From the NCBI GenBank assembly GCA_964524835.1, contig CAZGEG010000005.1, forward strand, positions 1 through 64,000: DNA of 64,000 nucleotides. Reading direction: 5' to 3'. This document shows positions 9,300 through 18,260 of the stretch, piece by piece. Under the pieces are notes generated by a model. The model searched no databases. It worked only from the letters and a program-made list of their open reading frames with translations, and was not told where the DNA came from. The position numbers and the translations under genes are program-made. The first letter of the stretch is position 1; each line of letters starts with the position of its first letter. The stretch comes from JACRCG01 sp964524835. GTDB lineage: Bacteria > Desulfobacterota > Desulfuromonadia > Geobacterales > Pseudopelobacteraceae.

Positions 9300-10187
9300 T
9301 CAGATGCCGCGCTTGAGGGCCGCGATGCGCTCTTCCAGCGGCGGGTGGGTCATGAACAGGCGTCTCAAACCGTGACCGACACTGCCGGAAATACCGAGGG
9401 CCGTCAACTGGTCGGGCAGATGGGGCTGCGCGACACTGCTGCGCAGTTTTTCCAGGGCCGAGACCATTTTCTCACGGCCTGCCAGGGAGGCCCCACCGGC
9501 ATCGGCGCGAAATTCACGCTGTCGGCTGAACCAGAAAACGATGATGCTGGCAAGGATGCCGAAGACCAGTTGGGCCGCGATGGAGGTGACATAGAAGGCC
9601 GGGCCGTGGCCGCGTTCGGTTCTGAACACTACCCGGTCCACGAGATGTCCGACCACCCGCGAGGCGACGATGACAAAAGTGTTGACCACCCCCTGGATCA
9701 GCGCCAGGGTGACCATGTCGCCGTTGGCGATGTGGCTTATCTCGTGGGCCAGCACGGCCTCGGCCTCGTCGCGGTTCATGGAACGCAGCAGACCGGTGCT
9801 CACCGCCACCAGGGCGTTGTTGCGACGCATGCCGGTGGCAAAGGCATTGACATCCGGTGCCTCGTAAATCGCCACCTCAGGCATGCCGATGCCGGCGTCT
9901 GTCGCCTGTCTGCTGACGGTCCGCACCAGCCAACCCTCCACTTCGCTGGAGGGCTCTGTGATGACGCGGGCGCCGGTGATCCGTTTCGCGGTCCACTTGG
10001 AGATGGCCAGCGAGATCAGCGAACCGCCGAAACCGAAGACTGCGGCGAAGACGATCAGATTGGTGAGGTCGAGTCCCAGTCCCTGCTCATCCAGGATGCG
10101 GCCGACCCCCAGCAGGTTCAGCACGATGCCGAGCACTAAAACTATTGCCAGGTTGGTGATAAGAAACAGTATGACTCTCTTGAACAT
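9300..10187 (-). CDS. htpX: Membrane zinc metalloprotease HtpX (E. coli-like type)
   Basis: 295 aa M48B protease. Two N-terminal helices (LFLITNLAIVLVLGIVLNLL; LIVFAAVFGFGGSLISLAIS), zinc motif HEISH at residues 148-152, two more helices, then the third zinc ligand region REFRADAGGASLAG. HtpX degrades misfolded inner-membrane proteins together with FtsH. The N-terminus differs from the second HtpX at 24242-25105, so these are two distinct subtypes rather than a recent duplication. ATG follows AGGGAGGATTCAC. It lies 17 bp after the histidine kinase gene. Confidence 0.95.
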   Translation of the reverse strand: MFKRVILFLITNLAIVLVLGIVLNLLGVGRILDEQGLGLDLTNLIVFAAVFGFGGSLISLAISKWTAKRITGARVITEPSSEVEGWLVRTVSRQATDAGIGMPEVAIYEAPDVNAFATGMRRNNALVAVSTGLLRSMNRDEAEAVLAHEISHIANGDMVTLALIQGVVNTFVIVASRVVGHLVDRVVFRTERGHGPAFYVTSIAAQLVFGILASIIVFWFSRQREFRADAGGASLAGREKMVSALEKLRSSVAQPHLPDQLTALGISGSVGHGLRRLFMTHPPLEERIAALKRGI

Positions 10188-10204
10188 GTGAATCCTCCCT
10201 CTGC

Positions 10205-11218
10205 TTAGCGCATCGATTCCTGCCAGTTTTTGTACGGCAACCGTATTGCCGCCTCCGTTCCGACTCCCTGCCTGCTGTTGATATCAAGCCTGCCGGCATG
10301 CGCCTCAACCACTTTCCTTGAGATAGGCATGCCAAGGCCGGTTCCTGCGTCTTTAGTCGTGTAAAACGGCGTAAAAAGATTTGCCATGGCTTCGCGATCC
10401 ATTCCAGCACCCTGATCTCTGATGGTGATTGCTATGCAATTCCTGTCAACGGCAGCGGCTATGGTTACCACCGCCCCGCTCTTTGAGGCATCAACGGCAT
10501 TATCGATCAGATTAATCAGCGCCCGCTCGAAGTGGAGACTGTCAATTGACGAGGTTACCGGAGCCGGGGGGAGTTGCGTCGTCAGGGCCACACTTTTAGA
10601 GTCGGCTTTTGTACGGCAGGATTCACAGGCCAGGCGGATGACATCCCTGATATCAACATCTTTGAGATCCAGTTGCAGCGGCTTGGCAAAATCAAGCACG
10701 GAGTTGACGATCCTCTGCATGTTCAGCGCTGAATCCTCTATTGTTCGGGCACCCAGCGTAACATCTCCCTTTTCCTCCCGAAGCCGCCGGGCAAATCCCA
10801 GGATGGAGACGAGGGGGTTCTTCAGGTCATGTACGATAACGGTGGCAACCTGACCGATACCGGCGAGATAACGCTCCTGTTCCGCCTGTCTGAGTTTTAT
10901 CCGCTCTCGCCCCGCCAGAAAGCACGCGACGGAAGCAAACACCCCGGTAAATACAAGGTGCAGCACCCTGTCCATCAATTCCGGGAGTGACGTTGACCAG
11001 GGGCCGAAAAAGAATGGCAGGTAGGCTGCCGATACGAACAGCCAGGTCACGATCGCGCCGGTCAGGCCAAAACGAAGCACACCCAGAAGCAGCGGCAGAT
11101 AGTAAAGCTCTTCCAGGATAACTCTCGGTGAAAACTGGCGCATGGTGCCAAAATGCAGGTAGGTAATCAGTAACGTCAGTGTGACGATTGCAAGGATGTG
11201 ATAGTTCTTCTTGTTCAT
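10205..11218 (-). CDS. Membrane-bound sensor histidine kinase
   Basis: 337 aa. The N-terminal ~100 residues contain about four hydrophobic segments with no periplasmic sensor domain of note. HisKA follows, with the phospho-acceptor in VIVHDLKNPLVSILGFARRL (His130). The HATPase domain then shows the N box (LINLIDNAVDAS), G1 (DQGAGMD) and G2 (GTGLGMPI). No receiver domain and no adjacent response regulator gene are seen, so it is an orphan kinase here. Start overlaps no other gene; GGAG lies 8 bases upstream of ATG. Confidence 0.93.
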   Translation of the reverse strand: MNKKNYHILAIVTLTLLITYLHFGTMRQFSPRVILEELYYLPLLLGVLRFGLTGAIVTWLFVSAAYLPFFFGPWSTSLPELMDRVLHLVFTGVFASVACFLAGRERIKLRQAEQERYLAGIGQVATVIVHDLKNPLVSILGFARRLREEKGDVTLGARTIEDSALNMQRIVNSVLDFAKPLQLDLKDVDIRDVIRLACESCRTKADSKSVALTTQLPPAPVTSSIDSLHFERALINLIDNAVDASKSGAVVTIAAAVDRNCIAITIRDQGAGMDREAMANLFTPFYTTKDAGTGLGMPISRKVVEAHAGRLDINSRQGVGTEAAIRLPYKNWQESMR

Positions 11219-11236
11219 ATGGCGCTCCTGCTCGAC

Positions 11237-11671
11237 TCAACCATCCTCCTTCACATCTCGCCCCGTTGGGTTCATCTTGTGTTTAATCAGATAATAACCG
11301 ATGGAGAGGGCCAGAATGATCGCCGATATTCCCAGCAGCGCCGCTCCGGAGAGTTCCTTCACGTCGAGGATGATCACCTTGCGGGCGATGGCGATGATGG
11401 CAACGGCCATGACTATCTGCGCATGGTCGATCGATTGGGAAAGGTAGGTCTTGACCATGGTTTCTATGAGCTCAAACCCGATCAGGATCAGCATGAAAAG
11501 ACCGAATATTTCCAGCAGCTCATCGATATCGAGCAGAAAAACCGGCGGCGTGATAATGTCCTTTATGATGAGCCAGGCCAGATCCAGAGTGCCGAGGAAC
11601 AGGACCAGCGCCATCATGAATATTAGCGCAAGTATGACCATCTTCTCGAATTTCTTGATATTTTCTATCAT
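11237..11671 (-). CDS. PsiE-family membrane protein
   Basis: 144 aa with four hydrophobic segments (MVILALIFMMALVLFLGTLD; FGLFMLILIGFELIETMVKT; VMAVAIIAIARKVIIL; LLGISAIILALSIGYYLIKH). This matches the phosphate-starvation-inducible PsiE family, whose function is unknown. The frame runs to 11713, but the ATG at 11669-11671 has AAGGTGGT upstream. It overlaps the P-type ATPase stop in an ATGA arrangement, so the two are translationally coupled. Confidence 0.85.
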   Translation of the reverse strand: MIENIKKFEKMVILALIFMMALVLFLGTLDLAWLIIKDIITPPVFLLDIDELLEIFGLFMLILIGFELIETMVKTYLSQSIDHAQIVMAVAIIAIARKVIILDVKELSGAALLGISAIILALSIGYYLIKHKMNPTGRDVKEDG

Positions 11672-14391
11672 GACACCACCTTCGCGATGCAAGATGACCT
11701 GCGACGAATCCATTTTTCAAACTCGATGACGATATAGACTATCAGGGAGGCGCTGATAATCAGCCCCCATGCCCGCAGACCGATCGGCTCGCTGCTGAAG
11801 GCGACGTTCATCGCCGGAAGGTAGGTGAACAACAACTGCAGCAACACCATGAGGCCGACACCGGTCAGCAGCCAGCGGTTGCTGAACAGGCCGAGCTTGA
11901 ACGGGGAATGGCGCAGCGAGCGGCAGTTGAACAGGTAGAACAGTTCGCCGAAGACAAAAACGTTGACCGCACAGGTACGCGCCGCAGCCAAACTGTTCCC
12001 TAGTCGCAGTTCCCACTGGAACAGGCCGAAAGAGCCCACAAGCAACAGAAAACCGACCAGGCCGATTCTCATCCCCAGCTCCCCGGTTAACAACGGTTGC
12101 CGAGGATCCAGGGGGGGGCGATTCATGATGCCCGGCTCTTTCGGCTCGAAGGCCAGCATCAACCCCAGCAGCACCGCCGTGGTCATGTTGATCCAGAGAA
12201 TTTGCACCGGCAGAATCGGCAGCTGGGCACCGGCAAAGACCGCCACCAGGATCACCAATCCTTCGCCGAGGTTGGTGGGGAGAGTCCAGGTGATGAACTT
12301 GACCAGATTGTCGTAGACTCCGCGCCCCTCCTCCACGGCAGCTTCGATTGAGGAAAAGTTGTCATCGGTCAGCACCATGTCGGCCGCCTCCTTGGCAACC
12401 TCGGTGCCGGTGATCCCCATAGCCACGCCGATATTGGCCTGGCGGAGAGCCGGCGCGTCATTTACCCCGTCGCCGGTCATGGCGACGATATTTCCTGTCG
12501 CCTGCAGCGCTTCTACCAGACGGAGCTTCTGCTCCGGCGCGACGCGGGCAAAGACGGAGCAGCGCCGGACGGCAGCAATGAGTTCCGTGTCGGTGAGAGC
12601 CTCGATGTCCCGGCCGTTCAGCGCCAAAGATTGACCCGGCTCGCCGCTTTCATCGATCAGACCGACCTGCCTGGCAATGGCTGCGGCGGTAATGGCGTGG
12701 TCACCGGTGATCATTTTCACCCGGATACCGGCGGCCTGACAAACCCGCACCGCAGCAACGGCTTCGGGCCTGGGTGGGTCCATCATCCCCTGCAGGCCCA
12801 GGAAGATCATCCCCCCGGCAACATCGTCATGCACCAGCGCCGCTGTTGAGATGTCCCGCTCGGCGCGGGCGAACGCCAGGACCCGCAATCCCTTCTCCGC
12901 CATCTGCGCAGCCGCCCGGTGGCAGTCGTCAGGCTCCAGGGGGGTCGGTTCCCCCGTGCGGGAGATGGCCCGGCTGCAACGGGCCAGGACACTTTCAACG
13001 CCTCCCTTCAGAAAGACAACACGACTGGCGGAATTGCCATGCAGGGTCGCCATGTACTGATATTGCGATTCAAAGGGAATGGCGTCGAGGCGGGGGACTT
13101 CTGCGGATAGCTGCTCCCGTTCAAGCCCCGCCTTACGGGCGGCTACAACCAGAGCCGCTTCGGTCGGGTCACCTTCAATCCGCCACACATCGTCAATTTC
13201 GATCAGGGCGGCGTCGTTGCAGAGCAGACCGGAGATCAGGCACTCCCGCAGCGCCGGAATATCCAGCGGTGTTATGGTTTCGCCGTCAAGGGTAAAATGC
13301 CCTTCGGGCGAGTAACCGGAGCCTGAGACCAGAAAGAGGTCGCCTCCGGCGTGTACCTCCTGAACGGTCATCTGGTTCTGGGTCAGGGTGCCGGTCTTGT
13401 CGGAGCAGATGACCGTCGTACTTCCCAGGGTTTCCACCGCCGGCAGCTTGCGGATTATCGCGTTGCGCCTGGCCATCTTGGCGACACCGATGGCCAGCGT
13501 TATCGTTACCGCAGCCGGCAATCCTTCGGGAATGGCCCCAACCGCCAGGGCGACCACCGCCATGAACATCTCCATCCAGGAATTACCCCGCAGGATTCCG
13601 ACCACGAAGGTGATCGCTGCCAGGCCGAGAATCACGTACAGCAGCACTCCGCTGAAACGGGCGATTTTTTTGGTGAGCGGGGTTGCCAGGATATCGGCGG
13701 AAGCTATCAACTCGTTGATTCGGCCTACTTCCGTGCTGTTGCCGGTTGCCACAACGGCGCCGGTGGCGATTCCGCTGGTGACCAGGGTCGAGGAATACAC
13801 CATGTTTATCCGGTCGGCCAGCAGCGTGTCGTGGGGTAGCACTCCGCTCTGTTTCTGCACCGGAACCGATTCGCCGGTCAGGGTTGATTCGTCGATCTGC
13901 AGTTCCCGCGAACTCAAGATGCGCAGGTCGGCCGGAACCTTGTCGCCGGACTGCAGCAGAACGATATCTCCGGGCACCAGTTCCGCAGCCGGAATCTGCC
14001 GCCGCTCGCCGCCCCGCACTACAGTTGCGGTACTGGTCATGGAATACGCCAGGGCTTCAATGGCCTTGACCGCCTTGGCCTCCTGAATGAAGCCGATGAT
14101 GGCGTTGACCAGCACCACCCCGAAAATCACCCCGGTATCGACCCATTCCCGGAGAACACCGGTAACGGCTGCGGCGCCAAGCAGGATATAGACCAGCGGC
14201 TGGTTAAACTGAAGCAGAAACAGGATGATCGGGCTTTTACCTTTTTTCTGGGTAATCGTATTCGGGCCGAACTGTTCCTGCCGGTGGCCCACCTCGAAGG
14301 TGTCCAGCCCCCTGTCCGATGTCGTTTCAAGGAAGTCGATGACTTCCGCTTCCGGCAGATGATGCCAACGCTCTTCCAAGATCGTTTTCAA
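11668..14391 (-). CDS. P-type cation-transporting ATPase (type II, Ca2+-ATPase-like)
   Basis: 907 aa. N-terminal cation ATPase domain, actuator motif TLTGES, M4 motif AIPEGLPA, phosphorylation site CSDKTGTLT, hinge TGDGVNDAP, and C-terminal helices. All catalytic motifs are present, so it should be active. In M6, where SERCA-type pumps have N-x-x-T-D, this protein reads WINMTTAVLLGL, with no Asp at that place; the ion carried may therefore differ from Ca2+. Start is TTG at 14391 with GAGG upstream. It is coupled to psiE downstream and lies in the block headed by a Mn riboswitch far upstream. Confidence 0.92.
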   Translation of the reverse strand: MKTILEERWHHLPEAEVIDFLETTSDRGLDTFEVGHRQEQFGPNTITQKKGKSPIILFLLQFNQPLVYILLGAAAVTGVLREWVDTGVIFGVVLVNAIIGFIQEAKAVKAIEALAYSMTSTATVVRGGERRQIPAAELVPGDIVLLQSGDKVPADLRILSSRELQIDESTLTGESVPVQKQSGVLPHDTLLADRINMVYSSTLVTSGIATGAVVATGNSTEVGRINELIASADILATPLTKKIARFSGVLLYVILGLAAITFVVGILRGNSWMEMFMAVVALAVGAIPEGLPAAVTITLAIGVAKMARRNAIIRKLPAVETLGSTTVICSDKTGTLTQNQMTVQEVHAGGDLFLVSGSGYSPEGHFTLDGETITPLDIPALRECLISGLLCNDAALIEIDDVWRIEGDPTEAALVVAARKAGLEREQLSAEVPRLDAIPFESQYQYMATLHGNSASRVVFLKGGVESVLARCSRAISRTGEPTPLEPDDCHRAAAQMAEKGLRVLAFARAERDISTAALVHDDVAGGMIFLGLQGMMDPPRPEAVAAVRVCQAAGIRVKMITGDHAITAAAIARQVGLIDESGEPGQSLALNGRDIEALTDTELIAAVRRCSVFARVAPEQKLRLVEALQATGNIVAMTGDGVNDAPALRQANIGVAMGITGTEVAKEAADMVLTDDNFSSIEAAVEEGRGVYDNLVKFITWTLPTNLGEGLVILVAVFAGAQLPILPVQILWINMTTAVLLGLMLAFEPKEPGIMNRPPLDPRQPLLTGELGMRIGLVGFLLLVGSFGLFQWELRLGNSLAAARTCAVNVFVFGELFYLFNCRSLRHSPFKLGLFSNRWLLTGVGLMVLLQLLFTYLPAMNVAFSSEPIGLRAWGLIISASLIVYIVIEFEKWIRRRSSCIAKVVS

Positions 14392-14538
14392 GGTATGCGC
14401 CTCACTGTCATAAGATCCCCTGCGATGATTTCAACTTGCAAAATATTTCTGAGGGGACTGATTCTCCACCATAGAGAATACAGGAGTTACGAAAATGCAC
14501 AAGCATGCTGCCTTTTCCGATCATCCTTCAACAACCGG

Positions 14539-15486
14539 CTATCTCTGGCTGATCGCCGACAATCTCCAAGGGTTGCCGCCGACGCTCCTGATAAATGTCC
14601 AGTACTCCTCGAATTTAACCGGTTCTGTTTTGCTGCCGGACACGACTGCTCCGGTTGCGTCATCGGTCGTATAATCGAGCAGGTTTGCATAAATCGAGGC
14701 GGTGATATAATCCTGCCCCGACTCCTGCCACACCTCGGCAACCTCCACATTCCTGACGGCAATATTTTCCAGCCTGTTGACCCGCTTATCCCGCAACAAC
14801 TGGTCCAGGTCCGTCTGGAAAACCAGCTTCATCTCTTCGGTCAAGAGCCCCGACACCGGCGACAGGTCGCGACCCATCCAGGCTCCCTGTATCTTGAAGA
14901 AGATGTCCATCACCGAGTCATTGAAACGGTTTTCATCAAAAGACGGGTCCGTTTGGCGGAGATGATGCAGACCACTCTCCACTTCACCTGCTGCCGGTTC
15001 GTCACTCTGCTGTGCCCTGGAAAAGGGGATTACCGTCCCCCCCTGATATCCTCCCTGTCCGGAAGGAATAGCTGCGCTATCGGCCCGCCTCTTCTTGATA
15101 TAGCGGTAAACAAGGTAACCTCCACCCGCCAGAAGGATGATTTCAAACAGGCCGATGCCACCTCCGCCGCCAGTACCTGCTCCTGCCCCGGCTCCGGCAA
15201 AGCTGCTGAACAGCATGCTTCCCAGCATCCCCCCCGCGATCCCGCCGGCCATACTCCTCATAAAACCACCACCCGGCTGCTGGAAGGAACCGGGGGGAGG
15301 CGCGGCCTGTTGCCGTGACTGACTCTGCTGGGGGGAAGGGGTGGCCGGCCTGGAATAGCTGCGCGAACCGCCGCCGGAGGAACGGCTTCCGCCGGCCCTG
15401 GCATGGGCGTTGAGTTCCAGCACTGTGATACTCAGGAACAAGACTGCTGCCATCACCGCAAATCCCTTTACAATAAGTTGTTTCAT
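14539..15486 (-). CDS. Tim44-like domain protein with signal peptide
   Basis: 315 aa. The ATG at 15484-15486 after AAGGAG is chosen over the upstream Met at 15537. Signal peptide to ~ARA (AVLFLSITVLELNAHARA), a Ser/Gly/Gln-rich linker with SRSYSRPATPSPQQSQSRQQ, a Gly-rich stretch, one membrane helix (IGLFEIILLAGGGYLVYRYI), then a Tim44-like domain from ~180 (FKIQGAWMGRDLSPVSGLLT). Bacterial Tim44-like proteins are membrane-attached with unclear function. A shorter paralogue lacking the domain lies at 22657-23097. Confidence 0.9.
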   Translation of the reverse strand: MKQLIVKGFAVMAAVLFLSITVLELNAHARAGGSRSSGGGSRSYSRPATPSPQQSQSRQQAAPPPGSFQQPGGGFMRSMAGGIAGGMLGSMLFSSFAGAGAGAGTGGGGGIGLFEIILLAGGGYLVYRYIKKRRADSAAIPSGQGGYQGGTVIPFSRAQQSDEPAAGEVESGLHHLRQTDPSFDENRFNDSVMDIFFKIQGAWMGRDLSPVSGLLTEEMKLVFQTDLDQLLRDKRVNRLENIAVRNVEVAEVWQESGQDYITASIYANLLDYTTDDATGAVVSGSKTEPVKFEEYWTFIRSVGGNPWRLSAISQR

Positions 15487-15577
15487 TTTATTCTCCTTGT
15501 GTTCGTTGTTCATGGTTTCGCTTCGTCGCTTGCCCATGCGGTCTTGAAGACGGCGTCCTTCCGGTTAACACAGTGAG

Positions 15578-16210
15578 TTAGTGAGTTTTCTGGAAAAGTC
15601 CCGAGTGCGGCTGATACTCCAAAAGTTCCCCTGTGTTCAGTTCAAAATACCAGCCGTGCAGCGAAAGGGTTCCGGCTGCGACACGCTGATCGATCCAGGG
15701 GAACGAGTGCAGATTTTCCAGAGAGAGCAGGATGGAAGCCTGTTCGGCGGCCCTCTGCTGCAAATGCGGGTCTTTTCCCGCCAGCTCCGCCAGTACCTTT
15801 TCCCTGGCCGGGGCGGCAATTGACATCCAGTTGGAGATGAAGCTGTCCCCTTTGCAGCCGCAGCTGCCGGCCATAAGAGCATTGATTCCGCCGCACTGGG
15901 AGTGCCCCAGCACGATTATATGCTCCACACCAAGATGACAGACGGCAAACTCAAGGGCGGCGCTGACACCATGTCGGCCGTCGCCTTCCTCGTAGGGGGG
16001 GACCAGATTGGCCACGTTGCGGACGGTGAAGATGTCCCCCGGCGCACAGTTGGTAAGGATTGCCGGGTCAACCCGCGAGTCGGAACAGCCGATGATCATG
16101 GTCTTGGGGTTTTGTCCATGTTTGAGCGTCTCGTACTGAGAGTTCTCCGGGCCGAAATAGTCATTCCGGAAGGTGCGGAAGCCGGTTATGAAACGTTCGA
16201 TATCTTTCAT
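15578..16210 (-). CDS. Beta-class carbonic anhydrase
   Basis: 210 aa; CO2 + H2O to bicarbonate. Zinc ligands are visible as CSDSRVDP (Cys, Asp, Arg of the catalytic pair) and HSQCGGINALM (His, Cys). Length and order are normal for the CynT-like clade. ATG follows AGGAGTTTGCGCC. It is cytoplasmic, with no signal peptide. Neighbours are the Tim44-like gene (downstream) and purE (upstream); both PurE and PEP carboxylase elsewhere in the window are bicarbonate/CO2-linked, but no regulatory link is seen. Confidence 0.95.
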   Translation of the reverse strand: MKDIERFITGFRTFRNDYFGPENSQYETLKHGQNPKTMIIGCSDSRVDPAILTNCAPGDIFTVRNVANLVPPYEEGDGRHGVSAALEFAVCHLGVEHIIVLGHSQCGGINALMAGSCGCKGDSFISNWMSIAAPAREKVLAELAGKDPHLQQRAAEQASILLSLENLHSFPWIDQRVAAGTLSLHGWYFELNTGELLEYQPHSGLFQKTH

Positions 16211-16246
16211 GGCGCAAACTCCTGAATTTTGGCATTTGGTAAGTTA

Positions 16247-16311
16247 GAAGTTATTTTCTGCGCATTTCGGCAGAAAATAACTTCGTAAACACACTTATCC
16301 TGTTTTTCAGG
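16247..16311. repeat. Double-hairpin repeat, copy 1
   Basis: A perfect 15-base inverted repeat (arms 16247-16261 and 16270-16284, loop GCATTTCG), then CGTAAACA and a second small hairpin CCTGTTTTTCAGG ending at 16311. A very similar element in the same orientation lies at 61976-62039. The element sits between carbonic anhydrase and purE and reaches the purE stop codon. Confidence 0.75.
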
Positions 16312-16858
16312 GGCAGACGGCAAGTTTTGCCAGGGCCTCATCGGCGGTAAGGTCGTAGCGCTTGCGCTCACGCTTGGCCGCCTCTTCCAGAGCCCGGTCG
16401 ATCTCCGGGTACTTGAGAGCCAGTATCCTGGCCGCCAGCATGGCGGCATTGCGGGCTCCGTCGATGGCCACGGTGGCTACCGGAACTCCCGGCGGCATCT
16501 GGACGGTGGAGAGGAGGCTGTCAAGTCCGGTCAGAGGTCCGTTGCCCAGTGGCAGCCCTATGACCGGCAAGCGGGTATGCCCGGCAATCACTCCGGCCAG
16601 GTGGGCGGCGACGCCGGCGCAGCCGATCAGCACCTGCACCCCTTCCCGGTGGGCGCGGTCCAGGTAGGCAAAGACCTTATCCGGGGTACGATGGGCCGAA
16701 GCGACCACAATTTCACTTTTGATGCCGAGTTCGGTAAGCGTGTCACGTACCTTGACAACGGTCGGCAGATCATTGGGGCTGCCGGTGAGGATGCCGACCA
16801 GGGTGATGTCGGGGGTGACTGGGGCGACTGATGCTGTAATGGGGTTATTCATGGTCAT
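16307..16858 (-). CDS. purE: N5-carboxyaminoimidazole ribonucleotide mutase PurE
   Basis: 183 aa. PurE converts N5-CAIR to CAIR in purine synthesis. Family landmarks: SAHRTPDKVFAYLDRA, GCAGVAAHLAGVIAGHT, NGPLTGLDSLLSTVQMPPGV and PVATVAIDGARNAAMLAARI. The N-terminal loop reads GILTGSPNDLPTV, where most PurE have GSxSD, so Asn replaces the second Ser. No purK or other pur gene is adjacent. ATG follows AAGGAATCTACC. The stop falls within the double-hairpin repeat. Confidence 0.92.
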   Translation of the reverse strand: MTMNNPITASVAPVTPDITLVGILTGSPNDLPTVVKVRDTLTELGIKSEIVVASAHRTPDKVFAYLDRAHREGVQVLIGCAGVAAHLAGVIAGHTRLPVIGLPLGNGPLTGLDSLLSTVQMPPGVPVATVAIDGARNAAMLAARILALKYPEIDRALEEAAKRERKRYDLTADEALAKLAVCP

Positions 16859-16918
16859 GGTAGATTCCTTTTTCTAAATAGATGGCTAGCGAAATTAGCT
16901 TGAGGACCGATACTGAAA

Positions 16919-17272
16919 TCAGGCGAGGCTGTCCGGAGGGACAATAATTTCCAGGTAAACCTGCGGCTGTGCCAGGAACGGCTCGTAGAGTGGAAGCGTG
17001 GAGGCGCCTGGATTGTAGGCGGGAATGAACTGTTTGGGAGAAAAAAAAGTTGCATAATCTACGAACGAGTGTTTGGGTGGCTTGAAATCTCCCGTATGCG
17101 TCTGTTCTTCGCTGACATCGGTCATGAGGGGGGCTGTACAGACAGCCTGTCCTTGCAGCGAGACTAACTCCAGCTTTGGCAGAACTAGGCTGTGAGCGAG
17201 CACATGTAATGTTAACGCGAGCAGCAGCAAAGCCGAAAATCTTGTTGTGGGTCGAAACAGTTTTCTTGCCAT
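16919..17272 (-). CDS. Small secreted protein, second member of the PxVYLxIxxPP-tail family
   Basis: 117 aa, no named family recognised. N-terminal signal peptide (FSALLLLALTLHVLAHSLVL). The middle has scattered His and one Cys (AVCTAPLMTDVSEEQTHTGD). The C-terminus QPQVYLEIIVPPDSLA matches the tails of the small proteins at 5543-5911 and 27721-28077. The ATG lies 8 bases after the stop of the TMEM165/GDT1 gene, so the two are almost certainly co-translated. This points to metal or envelope biology. Confidence 0.75.
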   Translation of the reverse strand: MARKLFRPTTRFSALLLLALTLHVLAHSLVLPKLELVSLQGQAVCTAPLMTDVSEEQTHTGDFKPPKHSFVDYATFFSPKQFIPAYNPGASTLPLYEPFLAQPQVYLEIIVPPDSLA

Positions 17273-17280
17273 CGAGAAAT

Positions 17281-17871
17281 CTACATCCCCCTAAGCTTCC
17301 AAAGCGCGGCAACACCAAAGACCAGAAACATTAAGCCCGCGGTTCGGTGAATCCAGCAGAGCGGAATGAAACGGACCAGCTGCTTGCCGGCAAACATCCC
17401 CAGCAGCGACACGCACCACAACGCCAGCGTGGATGACACAAAGACCATGCTCATTCCCATCATGCTCTCGGAGTATAGCGCCGCCTGACTGGCGGTCACC
17501 AGCTGGGTCTTGTCGCCAAGTTCGGCCATAAAGATCATGATGAAGGCGGTGCGGGCGGCGGTGGCTGCCGTGGGTGGCGGGCCGTCCTCGTCATCCTCGC
17601 AGTCACAGGCGTGGCGCAGGGTGCTGTAGCCGAAATAGAGAAAGAGCAGCGCCGATACCAGCGTCACCCAGAAGATCGGCAGCAGCAGGAACAGCACCTT
17701 CCCTACCACGACCGCAGCCAGGTTAAGCACGACAAAGGCGGCCGCTATCCCCACAAAAATCTTCTGCCACGGGTAACGCAACGCCAGGGCCATGGCGGTA
17801 AGCTGGGTCTTGTCACCCAGCTCCGCCAGAAAAATCAATCCGAAAGTGGTGAGAAAAATTGTATGTTCCAA
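17281..17871 (-). CDS. TMEM165/GDT1 (UPF0016) family cation exporter
   Basis: 196 aa, six membrane helices in two inverted repeats, each with the signature ELGDKT: IFLAELGDKTQLTAMALALR near the start and MAELGDKTQLVTASQ near residue 115. Bacterial members export Mn2+ and Ca2+. A cytoplasmic acidic loop (CDCEDDEDGP) links the halves. Start is TTG at 17871. It sits with two TerC genes in the block headed by the manganese riboswitch, which strengthens the Mn assignment. Confidence 0.93.
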   Translation of the reverse strand: MEHTIFLTTFGLIFLAELGDKTQLTAMALALRYPWQKIFVGIAAAFVVLNLAAVVVGKVLFLLLPIFWVTLVSALLFLYFGYSTLRHACDCEDDEDGPPPTAATAARTAFIMIFMAELGDKTQLVTASQAALYSESMMGMSMVFVSSTLALWCVSLLGMFAGKQLVRFIPLCWIHRTAGLMFLVFGVAALWKLRGM

Positions 17872-17910
17872 GTCGGTTCCCGTTATTTTAGTCCTGCAGG
17901 TTATTCATCT

Positions 17911-18225
17911 TTAAAAATCGAACAGCTCACTCAGCAGCGATTTTTTCTTGTGCTGGCCGTAATGACCACCGCCGTGCTGCTGCCTGTAGCCATGATGATC
18001 GTCGTGGCCCTGCCTCACGTGTGACGGAGGGTATTCCTGTTCACGGTAGCGCGGCTGGGGAGCCTCCGCCGGCTGTTGCACAGGCATAACGGCGGAACGC
18101 TCGATAACCTTGTCCAGCTCTCCCCGATCCAGCCATACCCCCCGGCATTGCGGGCAGTAGTCGATCTCGATCCCCTGGCGATCGGACATCGTCAGATCTA
18201 TTGTAGTGCATACCGGGCATTTCAT
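17911..18225 (-). CDS. Zinc-ribbon (TFIIB-type) protein
   Basis: 104 aa. Residues 1-40 form a zinc ribbon with CPVC and CPQCRGVWLDRGEL, the hallmark of the zf-TFIIB family often annotated as such in bacteria. The rest is low-complexity, rich in His, Gln, Pro (HDDHHGYRQQHGGGHYGQHK), ending KKSLLSELFDF. The open frame continues upstream to 18894, but ATG at 18223-18225 with AAGGAGGAAACACTC is the real start. Function unknown; the His-rich region may bind metal. Confidence 0.88.
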   Translation of the reverse strand: MKCPVCTTIDLTMSDRQGIEIDYCPQCRGVWLDRGELDKVIERSAVMPVQQPAEAPQPRYREQEYPPSHVRQGHDDHHGYRQQHGGGHYGQHKKKSLLSELFDF

Positions 18226-18260
18226 GAGTGTTTCCTCCTTGAGTGTGGTGTGTTTTAATA

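Noticed and set aside
9177..10139. Plus-strand open frame of 320 codons opposite htpX
   Set aside because: Antisense shadow of a clear protease gene; His/Gly/Asp-rich nonsense sequence.
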